The notes beneath the pieces are model-generated. The model searched no databases and was not told where the DNA came from. It worked only from the letters and a program-made list of their open reading frames with translations. From Actinoplanes oryzae (lineage in GTDB: Bacteria > Actinomycetota > Actinomycetes > Mycobacteriales > Micromonosporaceae): DNA of 64,000 bases. How positions within the stretch are numbered: the first letter of the stretch is position 1; each line of letters begins with the position of its first letter. Shown in pieces: positions 1-8,271 of this stretch. The position numbers and the translations under genes were made by a program. The stretch spans positions 32,721 to 96,720 of the forward strand of contig NZ_JAUQWH010000011.1 in the NCBI RefSeq assembly GCF_030757795.1, in the 5' to 3' direction.

Positions 1-1803
1 CTCGCCGATCGGGACGCGGTAGTCCTTGTCGCCGTGGATGACCAGCATCGGGGTGGTGATCGAGGCGGCCGAGCGGTGCGGGGAGTGGGCCAGCGTCATC
101 TCGGGGGTCATCTCGCGCGTCCAGTAGTACGAGGCGTCGGTCGTGCCCGAGAACTGGTCCAGCGCCCACAGCGACGCGTGCGTGACGATCGCCCGGAAGC
201 GGTCGGTGTGCCCGGCGACCCAGTTGGCCATGTAGCCGCCGAAGGAGCCACCCATGGCGGCCGTGCGGGTGGCGTCGATGTCGGCCCGGGCCTCGGCGGC
301 GTCGGTCAGGCTCAGCAGGTCGGTGTAGGGCGCCGCGCCCCAGGCGCCCCAGCCGCGGCGGATGAACGCGGTGCCGTAGCCGGTGGACAGGGCGGGGTCC
401 GGGAGCAGGACCGCGTAGCCGCGCTGCACGGCCAGCCACGGGTTCCAGCGCCAGGACCAGGCGTTCCACGAGCTCTGCGGGCCGCCGTGGATCCACAGCA
501 GCAACGGGACGGGTGCCTCCGCGCTCGCCTCGTGCGGCAGCGCGATCCAGGCGCGTACGGGTGTGCCGTCGGCGGCGGTCGTGGTGATCTCCTCGAGCCG
601 TCCGGGGACGGTGACCGGCTCGGCGGGCCCCGGCAGGTGCGTCACCTCGGGGGCACCGCTCAGCGCCACGCGTACCGGGGCGGGCGGGCTGTCGATCGCC
701 GAGCGCAACGCGTACGCCCAGCGCCCGTCCGGCGAGACCACGACGTCGGAGTACGCGCCCTCGTCCGGCGTCAGCCGCGTGACCTCCCCGGTGCCCGCGT
801 CGACGCGCCACAGCGGCGAGCGGCCGAGGTCGTCGGCGGCCGTGACCAGCGCGGCGCCGTCGGGCGTCCACCGTGGCCGGCCGGGCAGCCTGTCCCAGCC
901 GGCGGTGAGGTCGCGGGCCGGGCCGCCGGCCAGCGGCACCAGCGCCAGCCACGAGTCGCCGGGCTCCCCGGGGGTGGACCGGCGCTGCGCGAGAAAGGCG
1001 ACCTGCGTGCCGTCGGGCGAGATGCGCGGCGCCTCGTAGTCGTGGCCGGGGTCGTCCGCAAGCGTGCGCCGCTCCCCCGACTCGGTGTCGATCGCCACGA
1101 GGGTGACCCGTCGCGAGCCGCCGGCCTCCGGGACGCTCCAGGTGGTGACGACGGTACGCCCGTCCGGCGCGAGGTCCCACCGGCTGGTGTCGTCCAGGGC
1201 CGAGCCCGCGTGCCCGGTGAGGTCGCGCAGCTCCAGCCGCTCCGCGACGCCGGCGACCAGCAGCCGGGTGCGGTCGGGTCCCAGGTCGTGGTCCCAGTAG
1301 CGCACGGGGAACTCCTCGTGCAGGATCGCCGAGACGCCCGCCTCCTTGCGCCCGGTGCGCGCCTCCGCGTCCGCCTCGGTGCTCGCCGCCGCCGGCAGCA
1401 GGGCCGACCCGAGCAGGACCGTCCCGTCGCCGGCGACGACGACCTGCCGCACGCCGCCGCGCGGCGCGGCCACCACCTGGGCGTCACCGCCGCCGGCCGG
1501 CAGCGACCACAGCGCGGATCCCGGCTCCTCGGCGTCGTCGCCGGGCCGCGGCCGCGCGGACACGAAGAGCAGGTCCCCGGCGGGGGTGAAGGCGGCCGCC
1601 GACTCGCCCTTGTCGCTGCGGGTCAGCCGGCGCGCCGGGCGGGTGCCCCCGGGGTCGACCTCCCAGAGCGCGGTGACGTACGACGAGTTGTCCTTGGCGG
1701 GCGTGCCCACTGCCACGACGAGGCGGTGCCCGTCCGGGGACAGGTGCAGCCCTTCGAGGCGGGGCAGACGTACGTACGCGTCCAGATCGTTGAAGGGGTT
1801 CAC
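1..1803 (-). CDS. S9-family serine peptidase (acylaminoacyl-peptidase type), C-terminus cut by window edge
   Basis: Cytoplasmic oligopeptidase of the prolyl-oligopeptidase clan: an N-terminal beta-propeller (repeated LSPDG, ISPDG and VSPDGRW blades) followed by an alpha/beta hydrolase domain. The hydrolase part shows LLLWIHGGPQSSW (oxyanion region) and the nucleophile elbow GGSFGGYMANW; the last residues present are MLVIHGDKDYRVP, just before the catalytic Asp/His part, which lies outside the window. 601 residues are visible of the usual 620-680. The GTG start at 1803 overlaps the stop of the upstream sigma-factor gene in a GTGA, so the two are translationally coupled. No signal peptide is seen. 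The family call is firm; the substrate is unknown. Confidence 0.92.
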   Translation of the reverse strand, partial: MNPFNDLDAYVRLPRLEGLHLSPDGHRLVVAVGTPAKDNSSYVTALWEVDPGGTRPARRLTRSDKGESAAAFTPAGDLLFVSARPRPGDDAEEPGSALWSLPAGGGDAQVVAAPRGGVRQVVVAGDGTVLLGSALLPAAASTEADAEARTGRKEAGVSAILHEEFPVRYWDHDLGPDRTRLLVAGVAERLELRDLTGHAGSALDDTSRWDLAPDGRTVVTTWSVPEAGGSRRVTLVAIDTESGERRTLADDPGHDYEAPRISPDGTQVAFLAQRRSTPGEPGDSWLALVPLAGGPARDLTAGWDRLPGRPRWTPDGAALVTAADDLGRSPLWRVDAGTGEVTRLTPDEGAYSDVVVSPDGRWAYALRSAIDSPPAPVRVALSGAPEVTHLPGPAEPVTVPGRLEEITTTAADGTPVRAWIALPHEASAEAPVPLLLWIHGGPQSSWNAWSWRWNPWLAVQRGYAVLLPDPALSTGYGTAFIRRGWGAWGAAPYTDLLSLTDAAEARADIDATRTAAMGGSFGGYMANWVAGHTDRFRAIVTHASLWALDQFSGTTDASYYWTREMTPEMTLAHSPHRSAASITTPMLVIHGDKDYRVPIGE

Positions 1804-3002
1804 CCGCCATTCCTATCACCGGCACGGGCGGCGAGGTGGTCCCTGACGGCCGGATCGGTCGCGAGCGCCGCCGCGGTCCGGTAGGCCTCGGCCGCCTTGG
1901 CGGGACGGTCCGCCCTGGCGAGCAGGTCCGCGCGGACGGCGTGATAGGGCTGGAACGACGCCACCTGTGCCGCGTCGAGTGTGGCGAGTTCGGTCAGGCC
2001 GGCGTCCGGCCCGTCGGTGCGCCCGGTCACGGCGGCCAGCGCGACCCGGCTGCCCAGGCTGGGCGCCACCCGCACCAGCGCCGTGTAGAGCACCCGCAGC
2101 GCCGCCCAGTCCACGACCCCGGTGCGGGCCCGGTCGCAGTGCACGGCCTGGATCGCGGCCTCCAGCTGGAAACGCCCGGGCGGCCCGCTGCCGGCCCGGC
2201 GCAGGAGCAGGCCGCCTTCCACGATCAACTGCGCATCCCACGTACGCGGGTCCTGCCGCTCGATCGGGACATAGCGCTCGCCCCGGCCGCCCGCCCGGGC
2301 CAGCGACAGCGTGATCAATGAGGCCAGCCCCCACGCCTCGGGTTCGGTGCCGAGCAGCGCCGCCAGGGTGACCGCGAGGTACTGCGCCTCCCCGTCGCCC
2401 TGGTCCCAGGTGAGGGCGTGGCAGCCGTACACCGCTTCGAGCACGGCCGGCAGCCGCGCGGGCATCGCCTGCCGGTCGGGCACCGTGAACGGGATCCGGG
2501 CGTCGCGGATCTTGCGCTTGGCCCGGACCAGCCGCTGCGCCATGGCGGCGGGTGGCACGGCGAAGGCGGTGGCGATCCGGGCGGCCTCGAAGCCCAGCAC
2601 GGTCTGCAACATCAGCGGCGTACGCGCGGCGGCGTCGATGGCGGGGTGCGCGCAGACGAAGAGCAGGCGCAGGCGCTCGTCGGGGATCGCGTCCGGGTCG
2701 AGGTCGTCGATCGGCGTCACCGCGTCGTGCCCGGCGGCGTCTTCCAGGGGTGCGCTCGTGCGGTGCGCGGCCGACTTCCACACGTCGCGGATCCGGTTGC
2801 GGGCCACGGTCAGCAGCCACCCCTCGGGATTGGCGGGCACGCCGGCGCCCGGCCAGGTGCTCAGCGCCCGCTCGAAGGCCCCCGCGAGGGCGTCCTCGGC
2901 GAGCGCCAGGTCCCCGGCCGGCGCGGCGAGCAGGGCGACGAGGCGTCCGTACGCGGTGCGGGCCACCCGCTCGGCGGCAGCCCGCGCCGCGTCGCCGCTC
3001 AT
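1800..3002 (-). CDS. ECF42-type RNA polymerase sigma factor with long C-terminal extension
   Basis: 400-residue sigma-70 family factor. Region 2 lies around residues 10-80 (EDALAGAFERAL, then GWLLTVARNRIRDVW) and region 4 around 110-180 (FEAARIATAFAVPPAAMAQRLVRAKRKIRDA). A roughly 220-residue C-terminal alpha-helical, TPR-like extension follows, ending in repeats rich in Ala/Arg (RADRPAKAAEAYRTA). This size and tail, plus the coupled YciI/DGPF gene directly upstream, are the hallmarks of ECF group 42, which lacks a classical anti-sigma factor. The ATG at 3002 overlaps the stop of the DGPF gene in an ATGA, and its own stop overlaps the S9 peptidase start. The tail probably controls activity; this is inferred from the family. 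Confidence 0.93.
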   Translation of the reverse strand: MSGDAARAAAERVARTAYGRLVALLAAPAGDLALAEDALAGAFERALSTWPGAGVPANPEGWLLTVARNRIRDVWKSAAHRTSAPLEDAAGHDAVTPIDDLDPDAIPDERLRLLFVCAHPAIDAAARTPLMLQTVLGFEAARIATAFAVPPAAMAQRLVRAKRKIRDARIPFTVPDRQAMPARLPAVLEAVYGCHALTWDQGDGEAQYLAVTLAALLGTEPEAWGLASLITLSLARAGGRGERYVPIERQDPRTWDAQLIVEGGLLLRRAGSGPPGRFQLEAAIQAVHCDRARTGVVDWAALRVLYTALVRVAPSLGSRVALAAVTGRTDGPDAGLTELATLDAAQVASFQPYHAVRADLLARADRPAKAAEAYRTAAALATDPAVRDHLAARAGDRNGG

Positions 3003-3376
3003 GCGTTGGGGCGCCAGACGCCGTCGGCCACGTACATGGCGCCCGGCCGGATCTCGACCGTGCCCCAGGTCGCGGCCGGCACCTGGCCCGCCCACTCGAT
3101 CGCCGCGTCGAGGTCGGGCACGTCGATGACGAAGGTGCCGCCGAGCTGCTCCTTCGTGTCGGCGAACGGCCCGTCCTGGATCCGCAGCTCCCCGCCCGCC
3201 CGGCTGACGGTGGTGCTGCCCGCCGAGGGCTGCAGCACCTCGGCGGCGATCAGCACGCCCGCCTGGTGCAGCGTCGCCGTGTAGTCGGTCATGGCGCGCC
3301 GCCCCTCGGCCATCGCCTCGGCGCCGAGCGTCTCGTCGGTCTGCTCGGTGTAGTGCATCAGCAGCGTGTAGCGCAT
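2999..3376 (-). CDS. YciI/DGPF-domain protein
   Basis: 125-residue protein of the YCII-related fold (ferredoxin-like). It starts MRYTLLMHYTE and carries the DGPF signature itself (RIQDGPFADTKEQLGG), followed by the typical FVIDVPDLDAAIEWA helix. A strong ribosome binding site (GAGGAGG) precedes the ATG at 3376. DGPF proteins are encoded next to ECF42 sigma factors across actinobacteria and are presumed to take part in the same signalling circuit, though the biochemical role is not established. It is the first gene of a three-gene coupled operon with the sigma factor and the S9 peptidase. Confidence 0.93.
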   Translation of the reverse strand: MRYTLLMHYTEQTDETLGAEAMAEGRRAMTDYTATLHQAGVLIAAEVLQPSAGSTTVSRAGGELRIQDGPFADTKEQLGGTFVIDVPDLDAAIEWAGQVPAATWGTVEIRPGAMYVADGVWRPNA

Positions 3377-3451
3377 GTCGTCATCCTCCTCGGTGTGGGC
3401 CTTCCACCACGATGACGACCCGGCATGCCGCCGATCGACACGTCCCCCGGA

Positions 3452-3868
3452 TCAGATCACCCTGAGGGTGACCTCGACGTTGCCCCGGGTGGCGTTGCTG
3501 TAGGGGCAGACCTGGTGCGCAGCCTCGAGCAGCTGCTGCGCGGTCTCCCGGTCGAGGCCGGGGGCGTGCAGGTCCAGCTCGACGCTCAGGCCGAACCGGT
3601 TCTCCCCGATCGACCCGATGCCGACGCGGGTGGTGATCTCGGTGTTGTCGATGCTGACCTTGGCCCGCCGCGCGACGCCCTTGAGCGCGGAGTGGAAGCA
3701 GGCCGCATAGCCGGCGGCGAACAGCTGCTCGGGGTTGGTGGCGCCGCCGGGGCCGCCCATCTCCTTGGGGATGCGGACGTCGAGGTCGAGCTGGCCGTCG
3801 TCGGTCCGGGTGTGACCGTTGCGGCCGTCACCGGAGGCGGTGGCGACAGCGGTGTAGATCGCCTGCAT
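3452..3868 (-). CDS. ohr: organic hydroperoxide resistance protein (Ohr, OsmC superfamily)
   Basis: 138-residue thiol peroxidase that reduces organic hydroperoxides to alcohols in the cytoplasm. Both reactive cysteines are in their family contexts: GYAACFHSAL (peroxidatic) and QVCPYSNATRGN (resolving). The Ohr N-terminus (YTAVATASGDGRNGHTRTDDG) and length match. It is transcribed away from the MarR-family gene at 3923, sharing a 54-bp intergenic region with a perfect inverted repeat, which is the standard ohr/ohrR arrangement. Expression is therefore expected to be derepressed by organic peroxides. Confidence 0.96.
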   Translation of the reverse strand: MQAIYTAVATASGDGRNGHTRTDDGQLDLDVRIPKEMGGPGGATNPEQLFAAGYAACFHSALKGVARRAKVSIDNTEITTRVGIGSIGENRFGLSVELDLHAPGLDRETAQQLLEAAHQVCPYSNATRGNVEVTLRVI

Positions 3869-3892
3869 GGCGGACTCCTTCGCTCGAGGCTA

Positions 3893-3910
3893 ACTATCGT
3901 TCACGATAGT
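3893..3910. promoter_or_regulatory. OhrR operator (perfect inverted repeat) between ohr and ohrR
   Basis: ACTATCGTTCACGATAGT is an 18-bp inverted repeat with 8-bp arms and a 2-bp centre, located in the short divergent region. A third half-site-like ATCGTG follows immediately at 3911. AT-rich palindromes at this position are the known binding sites of OhrR-type MarR repressors. It probably overlaps the promoters of both genes, giving autoregulation of ohrR and peroxide-responsive control of ohr. Confidence 0.8.
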
Positions 3911-3922
3911 ATCGTGTAAGAC

Positions 3923-4357
3923 ATGACTGCCTCGCTGCGGCTCGACGATCAGCTGTGCTTCTCGCTCTACACGGCCAGCCGCCTGGTCACCCGGGCATAC
4001 GCGCCCCTGCTGGCCGACCTGGGCCTGACCTACCCGCAATACACGGCGATGCTGGCGCTGTGGGAGGCCGGCACCCCGCTGACCGTCGGCGAGCTCGGCG
4101 CCCGCCTGCACATGGAGAACGGCACGCTCACCCCGCTGCTCAAGCGGCTCGAGACGGCCGGCCTGATCGACCGCGTCCGCGACAGCGCCGACGAGCGCCG
4201 CGTCCTGCTGACCCTCACGCCCGCCGGCACGCAGCTGCGCGCCCGGGCGTGCGACATCCCCGGCAGCATCAGCCGGCGCTACGGCGGCGACCCGGAGCGG
4301 ATCGCCGCCCTCAAGCAGGTGCTCGACCTGCTGGTCGACACCCTCGACCGGGAGTGA
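3923..4357 (+). CDS. ohrR: OhrR-type MarR-family peroxide-sensing repressor
   Basis: 144 residues. The N-terminal LDDQLCFSLYTASR contains the reactive Cys expected of OhrR (residue 12), which is oxidised by organic peroxides. The winged helix spans about residues 50-100 (LTVGELGARLHMENGTLTPLLKRLE, then DERRVLLTLTPAG as the wing). It is divergent from ohr, with the operator palindrome between them. A single N-terminal Cys is seen in the sensing position plus one near the C-terminus (RACDIPG), which could make it a two-Cys type; the mechanism is not decided by sequence alone. Confidence 0.95.
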   Translation: MTASLRLDDQLCFSLYTASRLVTRAYAPLLADLGLTYPQYTAMLALWEAGTPLTVGELGARLHMENGTLTPLLKRLETAGLIDRVRDSADERRVLLTLTPAGTQLRARACDIPGSISRRYGGDPERIAALKQVLDLLVDTLDRE

Positions 4358-4540
4358 CCGTCACCCGGCCCGCGGCCGGGCCGGGTGATCGCTCGACCGG
4401 ACCGGCCGTCACTCTGCCCGCGGCCAGGCCGACTGATCGCTCGACCGGGCCGACCGTCACCCGGCTCGCGGCCAGCCCGGCTGGCCGCTCGACCGGACCG
4501 GCCGTCACTCGGCGCGCGGCCAGGCCGACTGGTCGCGGAC
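4358..4540. repeat. 48-bp tandem repeat, about 3.8 copies, running into the 3' end of the next gene
   Basis: The word CCGTCAC recurs at 4358, 4406, 4454 and 4502, an exact 48-bp period; each unit continues with a GC-rich arm and the phrase GATCGCTCGACCGG. The array begins at the ohrR stop and its last, partial copy overlaps the final codons of the minus-strand gene at 4505-5683. 48 is a multiple of three, so spurious reading frames through it show 16-residue repeats. It sits between convergent genes and probably works as a terminator region. Confidence 0.85.
4363..4386 (+). terminator. hairpin terminator-like inverted repeat after ohrR
   Basis: ACCCGGCCC (4363-4371) pairs perfectly with GGGCCGGGT (4378-4386) across a 6-nt loop, 6 bp after the ohrR stop. 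There is no U tract, which is usual for high-GC actinobacteria. It is the first copy of the 48-bp repeat; the later copies have weaker arms. Confidence 0.6.
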
Positions 4541-5683
4541 CCGGGCCGGCTTCAGCGACGTCAGGATCCGCAGGGCGTCCTTGACCGTGACGCCCTTGCC
4601 GACCCCCTGGAACTCGGCGAAGTGATCGGGGTCGAGCACCATCACGCAGTTCGCGATCTGCTCGTCACAGGTGATCCGCTGACCCGCGTCGCGCTCGGCG
4701 CTGCCCTTCGGGGTGCCCGTCCAGACCCGCAGCAGCCCGCCGGGCAGGCTGTCGTCGACCGGGCCGGCCTGCTCCTCGCGGGTCAGCGGGCCGTCATGGA
4801 GCACCACCTGCGAGACGACGTCGGACATGCCCTCGGCGTTCTGCGTCACGCCCACCGTCTGCCAGCCGCCGGGCAGCCAGCCGAAGGTGTACGGCATCCG
4901 CAGCGGGCGCCCGGCCGCCGGGCTGACCCCGGCGACGATCGCCAGCGTGTCCGCGCGCGTCAACGGGTCGCGGACCTGGCCCGGCAGGAAGGTCGCCCAG
5001 GCGTCGTCGGCGTACTCCCAGGCGACGGCCGTCCGGGTGTACTTGAGCTGGGGCAGGTCACGGGCGGCCGCCTGGTCGCCGTCCTTGCGACCCGCCAGCC
5101 ACTTCTTCATGGCGTCCTGATCCGGCAGCGCGTACGTCAGATCCCGGACCAGCGCCCGGGAGCCGCCCACGTCCACGGTGGAGACGGGACCGTACGCGGT
5201 GGTGAACTCGCCCTTCGCCCCGAACATCGCCGGGTCGTAGACGCCCGGCCGGTAGACGGTGATCGTCGCGTCCGCGAGCGGGTACTCCTCGTCGTCGACC
5301 CCGATCACGTAGCCGTCGCGGTAGACGGGCAGCACCTGGTAGCCCGCCGTCACCTGGTTCACCGGGCCGACCTGGTACTTCCCGATCCGGAACGACGCGA
5401 GGGCGGCCGCGAAGCCCGCCGGCTGGGTGAACACCTTGCGGGCGACGGGCGGGGTCGTGACCGTGGCGGCGGGCGGGGCCGGGGGCGCGCTCCGCGGCGT
5501 ACCCGTCAAGCCTGTCACCAGCGCGACCACGACGGCGGCCGCACCGCCCGCCCCCGCGACCGCGGCCGTCCGGCGCCGCCGCCGGATCCGGTGCGCACCC
5601 GCGATGATGTCGTCCGTGCTGGTCCGCGGCGCGGGCGCGCCGTGCTGGACGGCCTCAAACACGTCCTCGACCCGAAAGGACAC
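4505..5683 (-). CDS. membrane-anchored extracellular protein paired with SigE-family sigma factor
   Basis: 392 residues. A short cytoplasmic N-terminus (VEDVFEAVQHGAP) is followed by RIRRRRR, one transmembrane helix at about residues 38-58, a Pro/Ala-rich linker and a large extracytoplasmic domain with two cysteines near the C-terminus (ITCDEQIANCVMV), plausibly a disulfide. The GTG start at 5683 has a good GGAGGG site and lies 29 bp inside the sigma gene upstream. The position and topology fit a membrane regulator or sensor for that sigma factor, but no zinc anti-sigma motif is present, so anti-sigma activity is only inferred. Its last codons are inside the 48-bp repeat. Confidence 0.8.
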   Translation of the reverse strand: MSFRVEDVFEAVQHGAPAPRTSTDDIIAGAHRIRRRRRTAAVAGAGGAAAVVVALVTGLTGTPRSAPPAPPAATVTTPPVARKVFTQPAGFAAALASFRIGKYQVGPVNQVTAGYQVLPVYRDGYVIGVDDEEYPLADATITVYRPGVYDPAMFGAKGEFTTAYGPVSTVDVGGSRALVRDLTYALPDQDAMKKWLAGRKDGDQAAARDLPQLKYTRTAVAWEYADDAWATFLPGQVRDPLTRADTLAIVAGVSPAAGRPLRMPYTFGWLPGGWQTVGVTQNAEGMSDVVSQVVLHDGPLTREEQAGPVDDSLPGGLLRVWTGTPKGSAERDAGQRITCDEQIANCVMVLDPDHFAEFQGVGKGVTVKDALRILTSLKPARVRDQSAWPRAE

Positions 5684-6185
5684 GGTCCGCTCCCTCCTGC
5701 AGCTCGTCGTCGGCCAGGACCGCCCGCAGCGTGTCCAGCCCCCTGCTCGTCTGGCTCTTCACCGTGCCCTCGGTGCAGCCGAGCACCTCGGCCGTCTCCT
5801 CGACACTCAGCCCCTCCAGGAACCGCAGCACCAGCGCGGCCCGCTGCCGGGGCGGCACCTGCCGCAACGCCGCCCGCAGCCGCAACCGCTCGTCGACGTC
5901 CGCCGACGGATCCGGCCCGGCGACGTCCGGGAACGCGTCACCGGCCGACCGCTCGCGCCGCCACGGCCGGCGCTTCTCCCCGATCGCCGCGCGGACGACC
6001 ATGGTGCGCGCGTACGCGTCCGGGGAGGCCACCTTGCCCCAGCGCAGGTAGAGCCGGGAGAGCGACCCCGCGACCGCGTCCTCGGCGGCCTGCCAGTCGC
6101 CGCAGGTGACGTACGCCAGCGCGCGCAGCGACGGGAACCTGGCGCTCACGAACTCCCGGAAAGCCTCCTCGGCCTCGGCGTCCAC
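5655..6185 (-). CDS. SigE-family ECF RNA polymerase sigma factor
   Basis: 176 residues, typical of the short actinobacterial SigE family (TIGR02983-like). Region 2 covers about residues 5-75 (FREFVSARFPSLRALAYVTCGDWQAAEDAVAGSL and the following WGKVASPDAYARTMV). Region 4 is at about 105-155 (LRQVPPRQRAALVLRFLEGLSVEETAEVLGC, EGTVKSQTSRGLDTL). It overlaps the membrane protein gene downstream by 29 bp, so the two are cotranscribed. The 260 bp upstream (6186-6445) carries no gene and presumably the promoter. Confidence 0.94.
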   Translation of the reverse strand: MDAEAEEAFREFVSARFPSLRALAYVTCGDWQAAEDAVAGSLSRLYLRWGKVASPDAYARTMVVRAAIGEKRRPWRRERSAGDAFPDVAGPDPSADVDERLRLRAALRQVPPRQRAALVLRFLEGLSVEETAEVLGCTEGTVKSQTSRGLDTLRAVLADDELQEGADRVLSGRGRV

Positions 6186-6445
6186 TCGGTCGTGCTCCTC
6201 TCGTCGAGTGCTAGAGGAGTGGCGACCCCCGTCAGGTTGCAGTGATTCCGAGAAAAGACGGGCAACCGATCGCCCGGAAGAGACCGCACCGGCCCACGAT
6301 GTCGCGCGGTGATGCTGCGGGACGCTGATCCGCTCTTGAATCGGCGCCCTCAGGCTTCCGATCCTTCGTTCGGGAGACGAACCACCTCACGGTGCTGACG
6401 ATTGTGCGCCGAACCGTGGCCTCGTCGGCACGGATCACCCACCGC

Positions 6446-7318
6446 TCACAGGGCGCCGGCGCGGATGGCGAAGGCGATGACGTGGGGGCGGTTGTGCAGG
6501 CCGTAGCGATGCATCACGTCGCCGACGCACTTGATGACGGTGCGGCGGCTGCAGCCCAGCTCGGCGGCGATCTCCTCGGTGTCGAGGCCGTTCGCGACGT
6601 GGCGGAGGACGGTCGTCTCGCGCTCGGTCAGCTCGCAGGCCGGCTCGCCGTCCGCGGCCATCCACTGGCCGGCCGGCGCCGGGGGTATGGCCGGGGAGGC
6701 TGCCGGGGTCGTGCCGCGCGGCGCCCCGGCGGACGTGGCGCGGGAGGGCATCGCCGGGAGTGCGGCCCGGGCTGACGCCGGCGGGCGGTGGCGCCCCGAT
6801 GCCGGGCCGGCGAGGCGAGCGGCCGGTTGGGCGCGGCGGCGGGCGGCGGCCTCGGCGACCGTGTGCAGGTACTGCGCGTAGAGCTGGGAGGCCGTCGGAC
6901 GGGCCGCGCTCCGGGCTGCGGCGGCCACGACGGCGCCCAGGCCGCGGGCGGTGACCGCGGCCTTGGGGAGCGCGACGACGACATGACGGCGGGCGGCCGG
7001 CTCGGCCTGCTCCGCGGTCAGCTCGGGGGTGACCATCACCACCGGGAGGCCGGCGGGGGCCTCGCCGAGGACCGCGGCGGGATCGGTGTCCACGACGAGG
7101 ACGGCGACCTGGGCCCGCTCCGGGCGCTCGGTGACGGTCGCCCCCGCGGCGGTGAGGACCGCGCGCGCACCGGCGAGATCCAGCTTGTCCTGCGCCCGGA
7201 CCACGACCCGCACCTCGCCCCCCGTGGCCGGCGCTCCGCCCGGGAGCCGGGCCTGGCCGGCCTGCCACGGGTCGCGGCCCGCCGGATCCGCCTGCACCAT
7301 CCCTACCGGACTCCGCAC
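6446..7318 (-). CDS. LuxR-type transcriptional regulator with degenerate receiver-like N-terminus
   Basis: 290 residues from the GTG at 7318, chosen because GGGGGAG stands 7 nt upstream; a longer frame from GTG 7345 has no such site. The N-terminal third resembles a receiver fold (VRVVVRAQDKLDLAGARAVL, VAVLVVDTDP, VVMVTPE, VVALPKAA) but the usual acidic pair and Asp context are eroded, so phosphorylation is doubtful. A long Pro/Ala/Arg-rich linker follows. The C-terminal LuxR/GerE helix-turn-helix is clear (LTERETTVLRHVANGLDTEEIAAELG, RRTVIKCVGDVMHRYGL). It is monocistronic, with an unknown signal and targets. Confidence 0.82.
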   Translation of the reverse strand: MRSPVGMVQADPAGRDPWQAGQARLPGGAPATGGEVRVVVRAQDKLDLAGARAVLTAAGATVTERPERAQVAVLVVDTDPAAVLGEAPAGLPVVMVTPELTAEQAEPAARRHVVVALPKAAVTARGLGAVVAAAARSAARPTASQLYAQYLHTVAEAAARRRAQPAARLAGPASGRHRPPASARAALPAMPSRATSAGAPRGTTPAASPAIPPAPAGQWMAADGEPACELTERETTVLRHVANGLDTEEIAAELGCSRRTVIKCVGDVMHRYGLHNRPHVIAFAIRAGAL

Positions 7319-7478
7319 GTGCTCGCTCCCCCTCGATCGATCCACCGGCCCCGTGACGCAGTCGGCGATGATCCGGCGGGTAGCTGCTTACTTGGAAGAT
7401 CAGTAACTGGTCAGCCCCGGCACATCACTGCTCACACCCCACTCAACCGGTCAAGTCCGGCAGGGGTCCTCGCCGCGC

Positions 7479-8135
7479 TCAGCGGGCCGCCGGACGGCCG
7501 GCCGGTCCGGTGCCGGGCTCCTCCGCCGCCAGTGCCCGGTGCTCGGCCCGCAGCTGGTCGAGCGCCCGGTCGCGGCCCGGCGGGCACACCTCGTCGAGCG
7601 CCGCCCACGCCTGGGCGAGCGCCCGCCGCAGCTCCGCCGTCCGCGCCCGGTGCTGCACCAGCAACTGCTCACGCAGCGCCACGAGCCGCCGCTGCCACCC
7701 CTCGGCCACGGCCCGCCGCCGGGCCGCCTCGCCCTCCCGCTCCGGCTCGCGCTGCTCCGGCACCGGGGCGCGCCCCTGCTCCCGCACCGCGACACGCTGC
7801 TCGACCGGCAACCCGGCGCGCTGCCCATCCGGCAACCCGGCGCGCTGCCCATCCGGCAACTCGACGCGCTGCTCATCCGGCGACCGGGCGCGCTGCGGCT
7901 CGGGCAACGGCACGCCGGACCGGTCGAGCATCGCGACCGGGACCAGCGCCGCGACCGCCCGGCCGCCCTCCGTGAGCACCGTCACCTGCCCGGTCAGCCC
8001 GGCCATGCGGGCGAGCGGCACCAGCCGGGCCCGCGCCTCCTGCACGGACAGCTCGTGCCGGGCCCCGGGCAGCGGAGATCCCGATGCGGACGAAGGACCG
8101 GAGGGTGTCGCGGGCTGCGCCATACCGGTCATCAT
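7479..8135 (-). CDS. Phd/YefM-like domain fused to a repeat region and a C-terminal coiled coil
   Basis: 218 residues from ATG 8135; ATG 8123 is an alternative and neither has a clear ribosome site. Residues about 35-75 (LSVQEARARLVPLARMAG, then VTVLTEGGRAVAALVPV) resemble the N-terminal DNA-binding part of Phd/YefM antitoxins. Next comes a run of 8-residue repeats (QRAGLPDG type), then a highly charged Arg/Glu/Leu helical stretch that should form a coiled coil (WQRRLVALREQLLVQHRAR). No toxin gene is adjacent, so it may be a stand-alone regulator of this antitoxin-like family. It is divergent from zwf. Confidence 0.65.
   Translation of the reverse strand: MMTGMAQPATPSGPSSASGSPLPGARHELSVQEARARLVPLARMAGLTGQVTVLTEGGRAVAALVPVAMLDRSGVPLPEPQRARSPDEQRVELPDGQRAGLPDGQRAGLPVEQRVAVREQGRAPVPEQREPEREGEAARRRAVAEGWQRRLVALREQLLVQHRARTAELRRALAQAWAALDEVCPPGRDRALDQLRAEHRALAAEEPGTGPAGRPAAR
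7795..7902. repeat. 24-bp in-frame tandem repeat inside the Phd-like gene
   Basis: GGCAAC-type units recur at 7807, 7831, 7855 and 7879 with a period of exactly 24 bp, with more degenerate copies on either side. On the minus strand each unit encodes eight residues of the type QRAGLPDG. The period keeps the frame, so copy-number change would lengthen or shorten the linker without breaking the gene. Confidence 0.8.
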
Positions 8136-8271
8136 GCGCCGGGGGTACGACACTTTTCCGCGACCGGACGTAATCAAGATCACGGTGGGACGGTATGTGG
8201 AATCCCCGGGGGGCGCCTTTAGGTTCACGCGGGAAGAAGAACGAATCCGTTGCGTGAGAGAAGACCGTTCC

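Noticed and set aside
34..1884. A 616-residue plus-strand open frame at the window start
   Set aside because: It is antisense to the S9 peptidase, whose propeller and GGSFGGYM motifs are clear on the minus strand.
4358..4540. 48-bp repeats as a protein-coding repeat region on either strand
   Set aside because: Frames through it are low-complexity, lack independent starts and overlap the ends of two well-supported genes.
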